Translations under genes and position numbers: made by a program
Notes under the pieces: model-generated
What the model saw: only the letters and a program-made list of their open reading frames with translations
Told to the model about the DNA's origin: nothing
Database searches by the model: none
Part shown: positions 8,468 through 17,330 of the stretch, piece by piece
Layout of the letters: every line of letters begins with the position of its first letter
How positions within the stretch are numbered: the stretch's first letter is position 1
Assembly (NCBI GenBank): GCA_944324695.1
Contig: CALUXH010000064.1
Span: 1-44,214 of the forward strand
Source of the DNA: an uncultured Elusimicrobiales bacterium
Lineage (GTDB): Bacteria; Elusimicrobiota; Elusimicrobia; Elusimicrobiales; Elusimicrobiaceae
DNA: 44,214 nt
Direction: 5' to 3'

Positions 8468-9841
8468 ATGAAAAAATATTTTTCCCTGTTTTTGGTCTTG
8501 TCCTTGGTTTCCGTCTCGTTTGCCGCGCCTTTGCGCCAGCCCAATCCCATCCGTCAGCATGGCAAGGAAGAAGGGATGATTTTGGATTTGAATAAAATAA
8601 CCCTGGGTACGTTAAATGACGTGGAAGAAAAAAAACAGTATCTCTCTACGGTGCAGCTGGAGAAACAGCGTATCCAAAATTATATGTTGCGCCAAGTGTA
8701 TGAAAATGCTTACACATTATACCGCCATGGGGATTACCAGCGCGCGCAGGAACTGGCGCAGACCATTTTAAGCATTGATCCCAACTTTACCCAGGCTTCC
8801 ACGCTGGCCAAGCAAGCCGCCAATATGGGGGCGTACGGGACCATTTCCGAAGCGGAAGTGGTGGAGGCCAAATTCCAGGAAGCCAACCGCATGTATGACT
8901 CCGGCCGCCTGGTGGAAGCCAATGAAAAGTTAGATGAAATTTTAACGATTCAGCCCTATAATTCCAAAGCCGCGGCCTGGAAAAAACGCGTCGACAAAGA
9001 TATTGCCCAGGAATATAACCGCCGCGGGGATGTGGCTTACGAAGAACAAGACTACCAGCGCGCATTGGACAACTGGTATAATGCGCTGATTATCCGCAAA
9101 GATGACCCGGCGCTGGTAAACCGCATCGCCCAAACGGAAAATTTATTGCGCAAACAGCAGGTAAAAGAATTAATGGAAGAGGCCATGACGTATTATAACC
9201 AGGGCCGCTTTACGGAATCTTATGCCATGTTTGAACGTATTACCAAAATACAGCCCGGCGATATCCGCGCCCAGCGATATATGATGCAGTTGAAAGAGGA
9301 GATTATACAGACGTATTTTACGGCGGGGAATAATTCTTATCGGGCGCAAAAATATGATTCCGCTATTAATTATTGGACCAGCGCTAAAAAGTGGGGGGCG
9401 GACGCTTCCCATATGGACCGCCTGATTAAACAGGCCCGTAACGCCAAGGAGGATGCTTTGCGCCGCCGCCAGGAAGCCGTCCAGCAGGCCGCAGAGCAGG
9501 CCGCCCAGCAAGAAGCGGAACAAGAACCGGAACCGATAGAGGAAGAACCCATTGAAACGGTAACGGTGGAATCCGGCGGAAATATCCTGCAGCCCAGCGG
9601 CAGCGTGCCGGGAACGGATGTGAACTCCGTTACGGACGGCATCGGCGGGGCGGCCACGCGGGTTTCCCCGGAGGCTACGGCGGCTTCGCGGCAGAAATAT
9701 TTGGAAGGGCTGGCCGCTTATCAGCAAAATGATTATGAACGGGCCAGAGAGGCGTGGATTGCGGCCAGACAGCTTGACCCTGGCAATACGGACGCGGCGC
9801 AGGGCTTGCGCACCGTGGAAGAACTGACCGGCGTGCGATAA
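8468..9841 (+). CDS. Exported TPR protein of the tad operon (TadD-like position)
   Basis: This 457-residue protein has a signal peptide ending near VSFA. At least five TPR-like units follow, for example around YRHGDYQRAQELAQTILSID, GRLVEANEKLDEILTIQP, EEQDYQRALDNWYNALII and GRFTESYAMFERITKIQP. A Gln/Glu/Ala-rich stretch (about residues 335-360) comes next, then a low-complexity linker, and a last TPR near the end (QQNDYERAREAWIAARQLDPGN). TadD in other Tad systems is a TPR lipoprotein that helps secretin and pilus biogenesis. This one occupies the same operon position but is longer and lacks an obvious lipobox. A GAGAGGA ribosome site precedes the ATG. Confidence 0.75.
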   Translation: MKKYFSLFLVLSLVSVSFAAPLRQPNPIRQHGKEEGMILDLNKITLGTLNDVEEKKQYLSTVQLEKQRIQNYMLRQVYENAYTLYRHGDYQRAQELAQTILSIDPNFTQASTLAKQAANMGAYGTISEAEVVEAKFQEANRMYDSGRLVEANEKLDEILTIQPYNSKAAAWKKRVDKDIAQEYNRRGDVAYEEQDYQRALDNWYNALIIRKDDPALVNRIAQTENLLRKQQVKELMEEAMTYYNQGRFTESYAMFERITKIQPGDIRAQRYMMQLKEEIIQTYFTAGNNSYRAQKYDSAINYWTSAKKWGADASHMDRLIKQARNAKEDALRRRQEAVQQAAEQAAQQEAEQEPEPIEEEPIETVTVESGGNILQPSGSVPGTDVNSVTDGIGGAATRVSPEATAASRQKYLEGLAAYQQNDYERAREAWIAARQLDPGNTDAAQGLRTVEELTGVR

Positions 9842-9853
9842 GCGGGAGAGAAT

Positions 9854-10966
9854 ATGAAACTGACATCCAAGTGGATATTGTGGTTTGTTTGTGTGGCTTT
9901 GTATGCAGCCGTCATAGGCGGGTTGTTCTATTATAATATGTTCAAGTTTGTCTTTGACAAAAAGCTGCAGAACGAAATGGTGGAAATGGTGCGTTTCCGC
10001 GCGCCGCTTTTGGTGTCGAGCCTGGCCGCCCGCCCCCGCGGGGTGGCCACTTTCCAGGAAAGCGACCTGATGATACAATGGAAACGCAATGACGCGCGTA
10101 TTCGGGACCTGGTTTATCTAAACGACGACGGCTCCGTCCGCTGGCATGAGGATCCCCGGTTTATTAAAATGTCCTACGCCGATTATAACCAGGAAGTGGT
10201 GTTCCCTACGGCGGCTGTTTTGCTGGCCATTCGTGACCGCGTGCCCAAAGCGTTGCTGTTTGACGACGGTAATTATTATGATATGGCCATTCCCGTGTTG
10301 GCTAAAGACACGGTGGCGGGGGTGGTGAATGTTACTGTTTCCCGCCAGGAATCCAAAACGCTTATACGCCAGTCCATGGTGCGTTATGCCGTGGGGGCGT
10401 TCATTATGATTTTGTTGATCGGCGGAGTATTGTATTTGTTCCTGCTTTTAAAAATTATTCGCCCGCTGGAAAGCCTGAAAGACGGGGTGGACGCCGTATC
10501 ATTAAACCGTTTGGATCTGGCCTATGATCCGCGGGCGGACGAAATCGGCGACGTGGCCGTGTCTGTTACGGCGCTTTTAGGCCGGATAAAAGAAGACATT
10601 AAGGGCTTGGAAAGCGCCGAGATCATGTCTTTGGAAAAAGAACAAAAATGGTGGAAAACCATTTTGGCCGTTACGGTGCCCCACGGAGCGCGTGCTTTGG
10701 TAATAGATGAAAATAACAATATTTTGTATACCAATTTTGAAATGAATATCAAGAAAAAGGGCCCTGTGCACTTGCTGGATATTTTCGACGGGCGCCAGCA
10801 AAGCATTATCCAAGTAGTCGGGGAAGCTATGGAGAACCCCGGCAAAGTGCTGCGCAGCAGCATGATGAATAAAAATGTAAAGTGCCTGGTCAAAGCGGTG
10901 CAGCTGCCCGATGACGCCGGCAAAGACCGCATGTTGCTTGTATTGGAGCCTGAAAAATCTTTATAA
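9854..10966 (+). CDS. HAMP- and PAS-like membrane signalling protein without a kinase domain
   Basis: This 370-residue protein has an N-terminal membrane helix (about residues 6-27), an extracytoplasmic region of about 150 residues with a Cache-like core, and a second membrane helix (about 178-200). A HAMP domain (IIRPLESLKDGVDAVS, with the DEIGDVAVSV second helix) comes next, followed by a PAS-like fold near the end with ALVIDENNNILYTN. No histidine-kinase, GGDEF or methyl-accepting output domain follows, so it may signal to a partner or act as a sensor subunit of the pilus machine. It sits inside the tad operon 12 bases after the TPR gene, with a GGGAGAG ribosome site. Confidence 0.6.
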   Translation: MKLTSKWILWFVCVALYAAVIGGLFYYNMFKFVFDKKLQNEMVEMVRFRAPLLVSSLAARPRGVATFQESDLMIQWKRNDARIRDLVYLNDDGSVRWHEDPRFIKMSYADYNQEVVFPTAAVLLAIRDRVPKALLFDDGNYYDMAIPVLAKDTVAGVVNVTVSRQESKTLIRQSMVRYAVGAFIMILLIGGVLYLFLLLKIIRPLESLKDGVDAVSLNRLDLAYDPRADEIGDVAVSVTALLGRIKEDIKGLESAEIMSLEKEQKWWKTILAVTVPHGARALVIDENNNILYTNFEMNIKKKGPVHLLDIFDGRQQSIIQVVGEAMENPGKVLRSSMMNKNVKCLVKAVQLPDDAGKDRMLLVLEPEKSL

Positions 10967-10997
10967 TAGTAAAGGGGAATTTTCCCCGGGAGAGCTT

Positions 10998-11270
10998 ATG
11001 AAAGTGGAAATTAAGAAAGTCGGTGTGTGGAATGTGGTGTTTTCCTCCTTTTCCGTGGCCGTTTTTGTGGTAATGCTTATCAGCGGTATTATGGGAATGT
11101 TCAGCCCGGACGTGACGTTCAATCTTTCCTTTTTAATGAATATGATTATGTCCGCTATTGTCAACACCCTGTTGTTTTTGGTGTTTACCGTTTTCTTCCT
11201 GCTGGCTTATAATATTTTATGCGGCATCGGTATCCGCGGGGTGTCCGTGGAATTGGAAGACAAAGAATAA
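10998..11270 (+). CDS. Small two-helix membrane protein (DUF3566-like)
   Basis: The protein is 90 residues from the ATG at 10998, chosen for the GGGAGAG ribosome site; the open frame extends upstream without one. It has a short polar start (VEIKKVGVWNV), a membrane helix (about residues 15-35), a loop, a second longer helix (about 45-75) and the closing motif YNILCGIGIRGVSVELE. The layout of Lys-rich start, two helices and a YN...G-G-(I/V)-x-(V/L) end resembles the DUF3566 membrane family, of unknown function. I did not confirm this beyond pattern. It lies between the HAMP-PAS protein and the thioredoxin-fold protein in the tad operon. Confidence 0.6.
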   Translation: MKVEIKKVGVWNVVFSSFSVAVFVVMLISGIMGMFSPDVTFNLSFLMNMIMSAIVNTLLFLVFTVFFLLAYNILCGIGIRGVSVELEDKE

Positions 11271-11292
11271 TTTGGGTACAGGAGAGAATGAA

Positions 11293-12246
11293 ATGAAAAA
11301 GTGGATTGCTTTGGCAGTGGCTTGTTTGACAGCTTCTTCGGCGTTTGCCGCAGCTAAGACGGCGGCAAAGACGACCGATACAAAAAACACCCCGTCTAAA
11401 ATTGAATTTGTCGTAGTGGAGTCGGAAGACTATACCGCCGGGCAGCAGGATCCGCAGCTGGCGCCGGGGCTGGCCCGTTTTTTAGGCGGTGAAGCGGAAG
11501 TGACCGCTTTGACGTATGAGCAGGCGCAGCAAGACCCGAAGCTGGCCAATATGGATTACAGCTTTTTGCCGTTGTATTTAATTAAAAAAACGCCGGATTT
11601 GCGCGCCAAGCTGGAACAGCAAATTGCTGCCGGCTATGTGCAGGAAAATGACGACTACCTTATTTTCCCTCATTTAACCCGTACCGGCGTATACCGTGAA
11701 AAAGAAGCCAAACCCGGCCTGCTGGAAGTGTTTGTGATGTCCCAGTGTCCGTTCGGAGCCATGGCGGAAAATTTAATCATTCGGGCCCAGCAGGAGGGTA
11801 AAATCCCGCAAGATGTAAATGTTAAGCTGCGCTATGTGGTCAGCTATAACCCCCAGAGCGGCGCCTTCCAAAGCCTGCACGGTTCTGCGGAATGGGAGGA
11901 GAATGTCCGCCAGTTGTTAATAGCCAAATATTACCCGAAAAAACTTTGGAAATATTTGGAAATCCGGAACAAAGACTACCGTTCCAGCCGTTGGGACAAA
12001 GCCATGGATGAGGCGGGCATTAATTCCAAAAAAATCATGAAAAAGTTTGATACGGAAGGGGTGGAACTGCTCAAAGAAGAAGCGGCGTATAGCCAGGAGT
12101 ATAACATTAGCGCGTCCCCTACCTTCTTGTGGGAAGGCAAGGAAGTGTTGGACTTTGGCGGCGTGGCGCAAAAGCCAGGGTTGGAATTTTTAAATCCGGC
12201 GCTTGGCCGTCAGGGCGGAGCGGCGGCTCCTGCCGGCAGCTGTTGA
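11293..12246 (+). CDS. Exported thioredoxin-fold (DsbA/GILT-like) protein with a single-Cys CPFG motif
   Basis: The protein is 317 residues from the ATG at 11293 (GGAGAG ribosome site and a signal peptide right after; the open frame runs further upstream). The signal peptide ends near SSAFA. After about 120 residues of unknown fold comes a thioredoxin-like domain with LEVFVMSQCPFGAMAE (Cys152) and a cis-Pro loop NISASPTFLW. The usual second active-site Cys is replaced by Gly, so it is not a standard CXXC oxidase. The only other Cys of the mature protein is the last residue, which could pair with it. Such CP(Y/F)G domains are known in other bacteria. It ends the tad operon before a terminator and may act on the Cys-rich exported proteins encoded downstream; that link is inferred. 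Confidence 0.65.
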   Translation: MKKWIALAVACLTASSAFAAAKTAAKTTDTKNTPSKIEFVVVESEDYTAGQQDPQLAPGLARFLGGEAEVTALTYEQAQQDPKLANMDYSFLPLYLIKKTPDLRAKLEQQIAAGYVQENDDYLIFPHLTRTGVYREKEAKPGLLEVFVMSQCPFGAMAENLIIRAQQEGKIPQDVNVKLRYVVSYNPQSGAFQSLHGSAEWEENVRQLLIAKYYPKKLWKYLEIRNKDYRSSRWDKAMDEAGINSKKIMKKFDTEGVELLKEEAAYSQEYNISASPTFLWEGKEVLDFGGVAQKPGLEFLNPALGRQGGAAAPAGSC

Positions 12247-12268
12247 CCCATTTTTATAGACATACCGG

Positions 12269-12299
12269 CGGGGGCTTGGGTTTCCGGGCCCCCGTTTTT
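12269..12299 (+). terminator. Rho-independent terminator of the tad operon
   Basis: A seven-pair GC stem (CGGGGGC with GCCCCCG) around a 12-base loop is followed directly by five T. It lies 23 bases after the thioredoxin-fold gene and separates the tad operon from the kinase operon. Confidence 0.85.
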
Positions 12300-12319
12300 G
12301 AAAGTTCTGCCAATTTAGC

Positions 12320-14221
12320 ATGGAAGCGGGGTTTGTGGTGAAAAAACATACGGGCACTTTGTTTTCCAGAGCGGTCTGGGCTTTATCCGTAGTGTCTGCC
12401 GTGCCGGTGTTGCTCATCGGCTGGCATGTGCTGCGTGTGGACGGCCGCGTGCTGCAAAACGAAATGTTGGACCGCCAGCGTACTGTCGCCGTGCAAATAG
12501 CTTCCATTATATCCGAAGAAGTCAGCCAAAAAGTGCAGTTTTTTTCTACGTTTATGGATTTGCACAGCGATTTTGGCGGACACCCTTTTGTTAATAAAGA
12601 AGATATTGACTATTTGCGGGAAAAAAATCCGGCCATCACCCATATTTCCATACTGAATTCAAAGGGTCGTTTGTTGTTTTATTCCGGAGACGACGGCGGG
12701 CGCTTCAGTTATGTTTCTGAGCTGGACAGCATTTTGCGCGCCTGTGTACAAAGCGGAAAGGAATATATCGGTTCCGTTAACCGGGACAGCAACCATTTGT
12801 ATGTTTTAATGGCATTCCCCGTGCGGGAGCATCGTGCGGACGCCCGGGTGTCCGGCGTATTGGTGGCGGAAATGGATTTGGGCGGTTTGGGCCTGGCCTT
12901 GGAAAAGAATTATCCGAAAGATATGTTTGTGGCCGTAGTCAGCCCCGACGACAATTTGATTTCTTATTCCGGTGTTCCGGGAGGATTGGTTCTAACGCCT
13001 GATGACTCTCTGCGTGTTGATCTTTTCCAATGGGGAAAGGAACTAGACGGCCGCAGCGGCGCCCATATCAAGACTGTGCAGGGAAAAGGGGTTTTAGTCA
13101 GCCGCGCTGAAGTGCCGGTTTTGGACTGGGCCGTATATGTAGAGCAGCCTGCGGATATGCTGCGGCGGCTGTTTTGGGCAAGCACGATTCATTCGCTGTG
13201 GGACATTGCCGCTATTTTGTTGGTTATGATCGCTTTTGTGTTGCTGGTCTCCTATTTGGTTATTATTCCGATTATCCGCCCCGTGCAGCGTTTGCAGGAG
13301 GCCGCCGTCAAGCTGGAAAGGGAAGACGATTATATGCCTACGGAAAAAGACCTGATTATTCCGGACAATGAAATCGGTGAGCTGGCGCGGGTGTTTTTGC
13401 ATATGGCGGCCGTATTACTGGAGCGGAAAAATGCCATTTGGGCCGCACAAAAAGAATTAGCCGTTATGAACCGGGAACTGGAACAACGCGTACAGCTTCG
13501 TACGGAGGAATTAAAAAACGCTACGGAAGAACTGGTCAAGTCCGAGCGTTTGGCCGCCATTGGGCAAATGGCTTCCATCATCAGCCATGAAATCCGCAAC
13601 CCGCTGGCGGTTATCAGCAATGCCACACGTCTGATTAAGACCATTGTTCCCCCGTCTAACCCTAAGCTGATTAAACAGTTTTCCATTATTGAATCGGAAA
13701 TCCGCCAGGCCAACAGCATCATCAGCGAAGTGCTGGGCTTTGCCCGCAGTCGGGAAATGATATTGAGCGTTATTGATTTAAACAGTTACTTGCATGACAT
13801 TATTCAGTCGTTTCCTGCGCCGGCGGGCATCCGCCTGCGTGAAGAGTTGGACCCCGAGAGCGCCCGTCTGAAAGTGGACGCCGAAGAGATAAAGCAAGCC
13901 TTGCGCAATTTGATATCTAATGCCTGCGAGGCCATGCAGGGCCGGGGCACCGTGACGGTAGGCAGCCGCGTGGGCAAGACGGCGGTGTGTATTTATGTGG
14001 CTGATGAAGGGCCCGGGATTTCCGCCGAACTGAGAGAAAAAATCTTTTCTCCTTTTTTCACCACCAAAGCCCGCGGTACGGGGCTGGGGTTGGCTGTAGT
14101 GCGCAAAACTCTCAGCCGTCACAAAGGCAAACTGTTTATATCCAGCGAAGAAGGAAAAGGGGCCGTTTTTGCGCTTTATTTGCGGATTTATCATAAAACC
14201 GGAGATACAAGTTATGAATGA
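12320..14221 (+). CDS. Membrane sensor histidine kinase with Cache and HAMP domains
   Basis: This 633-residue protein has two membrane helices (about residues 18-35 and 290-315) that flank an extracytoplasmic double-Cache-like sensor. A HAMP domain (IIRPVQRLQEAAVKLE) and a coiled coil (about 370-410) follow. The HisKA domain has IISHEIRNPL with phospho-acceptor His423, and the HATPase domain has N-box NLISNACEAM, G1 DEGPGIS, F-box FFTTKA and G2 GTGLGLAV. It is a NtrB/AtoS-style orthodox kinase. The start is uncertain: ATG 12320 has no ribosome site, and GTG 12338 is an alternative. The stop overlaps the next gene by eight bases (ATGAATGA), so the two are translationally coupled. No promoter is obvious upstream. 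Confidence 0.9.
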   Translation: MEAGFVVKKHTGTLFSRAVWALSVVSAVPVLLIGWHVLRVDGRVLQNEMLDRQRTVAVQIASIISEEVSQKVQFFSTFMDLHSDFGGHPFVNKEDIDYLREKNPAITHISILNSKGRLLFYSGDDGGRFSYVSELDSILRACVQSGKEYIGSVNRDSNHLYVLMAFPVREHRADARVSGVLVAEMDLGGLGLALEKNYPKDMFVAVVSPDDNLISYSGVPGGLVLTPDDSLRVDLFQWGKELDGRSGAHIKTVQGKGVLVSRAEVPVLDWAVYVEQPADMLRRLFWASTIHSLWDIAAILLVMIAFVLLVSYLVIIPIIRPVQRLQEAAVKLEREDDYMPTEKDLIIPDNEIGELARVFLHMAAVLLERKNAIWAAQKELAVMNRELEQRVQLRTEELKNATEELVKSERLAAIGQMASIISHEIRNPLAVISNATRLIKTIVPPSNPKLIKQFSIIESEIRQANSIISEVLGFARSREMILSVIDLNSYLHDIIQSFPAPAGIRLREELDPESARLKVDAEEIKQALRNLISNACEAMQGRGTVTVGSRVGKTAVCIYVADEGPGISAELREKIFSPFFTTKARGTGLGLAVVRKTLSRHKGKLFISSEEGKGAVFALYLRIYHKTGDTSYE

Positions 14222-15335
14222 ACAGGTAAAAATTTTAGTGGTGGACGATGATGCCAATCTGCGGGAAACCTTGGCCGATTTGCTGGAAATAGAAGGCTAT
14301 AAAGTATATCAGGCCGGAGACGGGAAAGAATGCCTGGATTTGGTGTCTTCGGAATTTTTTAACGTTATTTTGATGGACTATAATTTGCCCGGGGAATCCG
14401 GACTGGATTTAATTCGTAAGATTCGCGCTTTTAACCAGGACAGCCAAATTCTGATGATTACGGCGTATGCTTCGCTGAATTCTATTATGGAAGCTATGAA
14501 GGAATCGGTGTATGATTTCCTGATTAAACCGGTGGATTTCGATTACCTCAAGCGCACCATTAACCGGGCGTTGGACAAATATTTCCTGGAACGCAGCAAT
14601 AAAGAATTATTGGCCCAGCTGAAAGCGCAGAATGCGGATTTGGACCGTCTTAATAATATGAAGTCCAAGTTCTTTTCCATCGTGTCCCACGATTTGTCCA
14701 ACTCGCTGATGACGCTGAAGATGAGTTTTGACATGCTGAAAAAGAAAATGACGCCCGACCCGGATCAGGCCAAAAAAATTTCATATATGGATGAGTCTTT
14801 GGATCAAATAGAACACCTGATTAAAGACCTGGTGGACTGGGCTGCTATTGAAAAGGGCAAGCTGCGTATTGAAAAAGCCAACTTTGAATTGACTGCCAGC
14901 CTGAAAAAAACCGCCGAGATTTTTAAAGATAAAGCGGCCAAGCGCGGCATTGCCCTGTCTTTTGAAAGCGTGGGGGAAATACCCGTATTTGCCGACGAGA
15001 AACGCATCCGCCAGGTCATCTCCAATATTTTGGAAAATGCCGTGCGGCATACGCCGGACGGCGGGCGCATCGGGGTAACCGTCAGCAAACTGGATGAAAA
15101 AAATGCTAAAGTGTCGGTATCGGACTCCGGGGACGGCATTGACCCGGAAGTGGCCCCTTCGCTGTTTACCAGCTTTACGCAGGTGGGAGATAAAAACCGC
15201 GTGGGTCGGCTGGGGCTGGGGCTGTCCATCGCCAAGGATATTGTAAACAACCACGGCGGACGGATTTGGGCGCACAGCCAGGGGTTGGGGCATGGCGCGT
15301 CTTTCAATTTTACTCTGCCGATAGGCAGCCATTAA
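14214..15335 (+). CDS. Receiver-histidine kinase hybrid (soluble)
   Basis: The protein is 373 residues from the ATG at 14214, inside the end of the kinase gene; an upstream in-frame start lies within that gene and is unlikely. An N-terminal receiver domain carries VVDDDA and phospho-acceptor Asp55 (ILMDYNLPG) with the ITAYAS and LIKPVD switch motifs. A short coiled linker is followed by HisKA with VSHDLSNSL (His159) and a HATPase domain with NILENAVRHTPDGG, DSGDGID and GLGLSIA. There is no membrane segment, so it is cytoplasmic. It can be phosphorylated by the upstream kinase and can itself phosphorylate another regulator, plausibly the LuxR-type one encoded next. Confidence 0.9.
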   Translation: MNEQVKILVVDDDANLRETLADLLEIEGYKVYQAGDGKECLDLVSSEFFNVILMDYNLPGESGLDLIRKIRAFNQDSQILMITAYASLNSIMEAMKESVYDFLIKPVDFDYLKRTINRALDKYFLERSNKELLAQLKAQNADLDRLNNMKSKFFSIVSHDLSNSLMTLKMSFDMLKKKMTPDPDQAKKISYMDESLDQIEHLIKDLVDWAAIEKGKLRIEKANFELTASLKKTAEIFKDKAAKRGIALSFESVGEIPVFADEKRIRQVISNILENAVRHTPDGGRIGVTVSKLDEKNAKVSVSDSGDGIDPEVAPSLFTSFTQVGDKNRVGRLGLGLSIAKDIVNNHGGRIWAHSQGLGHGASFNFTLPIGSH

Positions 15336-15363
15336 TTTGACGCAACACTGGAGCGAAAAACAC

Positions 15364-16044
15364 ATGAATAAAAAGAAAAAAGTCAGAGTGCTTATTGCAG
15401 ATGACCAGACGCTTTTTCGCGAGGGCATCAAAGACGTGCTGACCGGCGAAAAGTGGATCGAAGTCGTCGGGGAAGCTGCCGACGGTCTGGAGGCCGTGGC
15501 TCTGTCCAAAAAATTAAAACCCGACGTGGTGCTTATGGACATTAAACTGCCCAAATTGGACGGTATTTCCGCCACCCGGCAAATTCGTGCGGCTGCGCCG
15601 GAAGTCAATGTGCTGATGCTGTCCTCTTTTGAAGACGAAGCCCACGTGCTGGATGCCATCCAGGCGGGCGCCAACGGGTATTTGTCCAAAATGCTTCCGG
15701 CGGCGGAGTTGGTCAATTCCATTAAAACTTTCACGGCCGAAGGGTTAATGATTCCCCAGCAGCTTATGGGCAAGCTGTTGCACGGGCTGCGCCGTATGGG
15801 AGACGGCGGCCTGCCTACCCAGGCTACGCTGACCAAGACGGAAATAAAAGTCATGGACTATTTGGGCAAAGGCCTGAGCAATAAAGAGCTGGCCAAAGAG
15901 CTGGGCTGCAGTGTCAAAACGATTAAAAATCATTTGAACAGCGCCTTCCATAAACTGGGCGTCAGCAGCCGTACCGAAGCCGTGGTAAAGGCCATTGAAA
16001 AAGGTCTGATCTCCTCGGAGGGGACCAAGTTTGAGGATGAATGA
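15364..16044 (+). CDS. NarL/LuxR-family response regulator
   Basis: The protein is 226 residues from the ATG at 15364, preceded by GGAG; a TTG at 15337 is less likely. The receiver domain has IADDQ and Asp59 (VLMDIKLP), followed by SSFEDE and the Lys in GYLSKML. The C-terminal LuxR-type helix-turn-helix has LTKTEIKVMDYLGKGLSNKELAKELG and then SVKTIKNHL. It binds DNA as a dimer when phosphorylated. It sits between two sensor kinases and pseudopilin genes, and its stop overlaps the next Flp-like gene by eight bases (ATGAATGA). It therefore probably regulates the pilus or the downstream surface-protein cluster; no binding site could be defined. Confidence 0.9.
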   Translation: MNKKKKVRVLIADDQTLFREGIKDVLTGEKWIEVVGEAADGLEAVALSKKLKPDVVLMDIKLPKLDGISATRQIRAAAPEVNVLMLSSFEDEAHVLDAIQAGANGYLSKMLPAAELVNSIKTFTAEGLMIPQQLMGKLLHGLRRMGDGGLPTQATLTKTEIKVMDYLGKGLSNKELAKELGCSVKTIKNHLNSAFHKLGVSSRTEAVVKAIEKGLISSEGTKFEDE

Positions 16045-16219
16045 ATGCGCGCTTGCGTTAAAAGGCGCCAAATCCGCGCGTCGGCGCGGACAGGCATCTA
16101 TTGAATATGTGCTGATGCTCAGCAGCATATTGGTGGTGCTTTCGGCGTTTTTAACGGCTTTTCACAGCGACATCGCGCGTTGGTTTTTTATGTTCATCGG
16201 CCAGCTGCTTACGAGGTAA
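16037..16219 (+). CDS. Flp-like prepilin of the second pseudopilin set
   Basis: The protein is 60 residues from the ATG at 16037, which overlaps the regulator stop. A long basic leader (ALKGAKSARRR) ends at G-QASIEY with Glu at +5 and Tyr at +6. A hydrophobic helix follows, then a short C-terminus with further hydrophobic residues. It is a class IVb prepilin like the two at 1110-1545 but lies in the signalling operon. It may be a minor or alternative pilin. Coupling to the regulator gene suggests coordinated low-level expression. Confidence 0.75.
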   Translation: MNECALALKGAKSARRRGQASIEYVLMLSSILVVLSAFLTAFHSDIARWFFMFIGQLLTR

Positions 16220-16226
16220 ATGGCTT

Positions 16227-17330
16227 ATGTGGGGTATGGGAAAAAGTATATTGTCCGGCCGACGGGCGCAGGTATTGCTGCCCGCGGTCATGCTCGCCCC
16301 TATTTTCATGCTGCTCATTTATCTGTTGTTTGAAACGGCCAAATTGTCCATGAGCAAAGTGCGTGAGCAGTTCGCGCTGGACAATGCCGCCTATTCCCAA
16401 ATGTCCAGCACCAGCGCGTATTTAAATGCGTTGGCGCAGGTAAACGGCGTGTTGCCCTATCGTGTGATGAAAACCATGAGCCAGGAACTGCTGGCCAAGC
16501 AAACGGCAGAGGACGATGAAGAAGTGACCGTTTTTGACGTATTTTATAAGGCGGGGGCCTTTCCGGCCGCAGGGCCCAGCCATGACATCGGCCCCAACGG
16601 CGCGGTGAATAACCCCCGGCCCGAACCGGAATCCAACAACTGGAATTTCCAGTATTACAAAGGCAAACGCGCCAACTGGGCCAAAGAGGACCCGCAGGAC
16701 GATTTTGACGAAGAGGAAAAATACGTTTTAACGGATAAAGATATTGCGGACAATTACTTTTTCGGATCCTCCGGTCTCGGCCTGGCCGCCATTAAAGAGT
16801 ACGCCACCACTTTGATCCGCACAGGGTCTATTTACGCTTCCCAGACTTACGTGTATAATGACCTGGTGAAAAACGCGCGCATGTTCCGGCAGGCTTATTT
16901 TTTAAACGTGCGTAATTGCCGCGAGTCCACCTGTGCCCGCCAGTCCGCAGCCGTTATGGAGCGTTATTCGGTGGAAAGCAAGCCGTTTGAAATCAATGAG
17001 ACGCGTTATTACGTATCGGCGGATTATCAGGGCGCCACCATGCATTCTGGCGCTTATCCCATTGATTTGAAAATGGAGGAGATTCTGGGGGCCAAGCTCT
17101 TCCAGTTTGCATATTTGACTCCCCAGAGCCGCAGCATTTTGCGCAAGCTGGAGCGCGGCGTTACGCTGAAGCAAAAATATACGCTGCCTTCCAACAGCTT
17201 TAATATTAACCTGACGCAGCGTTATAACCCGTATGTGCGCAATACGGTATATATGTCTTGCCCCCGCTCCGGCAACAACTGCGTCTGGCCCAACCCTATT
17301 TCCAAATACAGCACGAGGATAGGACCGTGA
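16227..17330 (+). CDS. TadG-like pseudopilin-class protein with atypical leader
   Basis: This 367-residue protein has a short leader with GRRAQ, then a hydrophobic helix (LLPAVMLAPIFMLLIYLLFE) and a long exported domain. The shape matches TadG-like tip or minor proteins of Tad systems. The usual prepilin Glu at +5 is missing (the sequence after the Arg-Ala site is QVLLPA), so it may stay membrane-anchored. The exported region is acidic in the middle (about residues 90-175) and has a few Cys (a CRESTC pair near 230 and two near the end). ATG 16227 and ATG 16236 are both possible. The stop overlaps the next start by one base (TGATG). Confidence 0.55.
   Translation: MWGMGKSILSGRRAQVLLPAVMLAPIFMLLIYLLFETAKLSMSKVREQFALDNAAYSQMSSTSAYLNALAQVNGVLPYRVMKTMSQELLAKQTAEDDEEVTVFDVFYKAGAFPAAGPSHDIGPNGAVNNPRPEPESNNWNFQYYKGKRANWAKEDPQDDFDEEEKYVLTDKDIADNYFFGSSGLGLAAIKEYATTLIRTGSIYASQTYVYNDLVKNARMFRQAYFLNVRNCRESTCARQSAAVMERYSVESKPFEINETRYYVSADYQGATMHSGAYPIDLKMEEILGAKLFQFAYLTPQSRSILRKLERGVTLKQKYTLPSNSFNINLTQRYNPYVRNTVYMSCPRSGNNCVWPNPISKYSTRIGP

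Noticed and set aside
9170-10078. Minus-strand open frame (302 residues)
   Set aside because: It is antisense to the TPR and HAMP-PAS genes, has low-complexity Arg/His content and no start signals.
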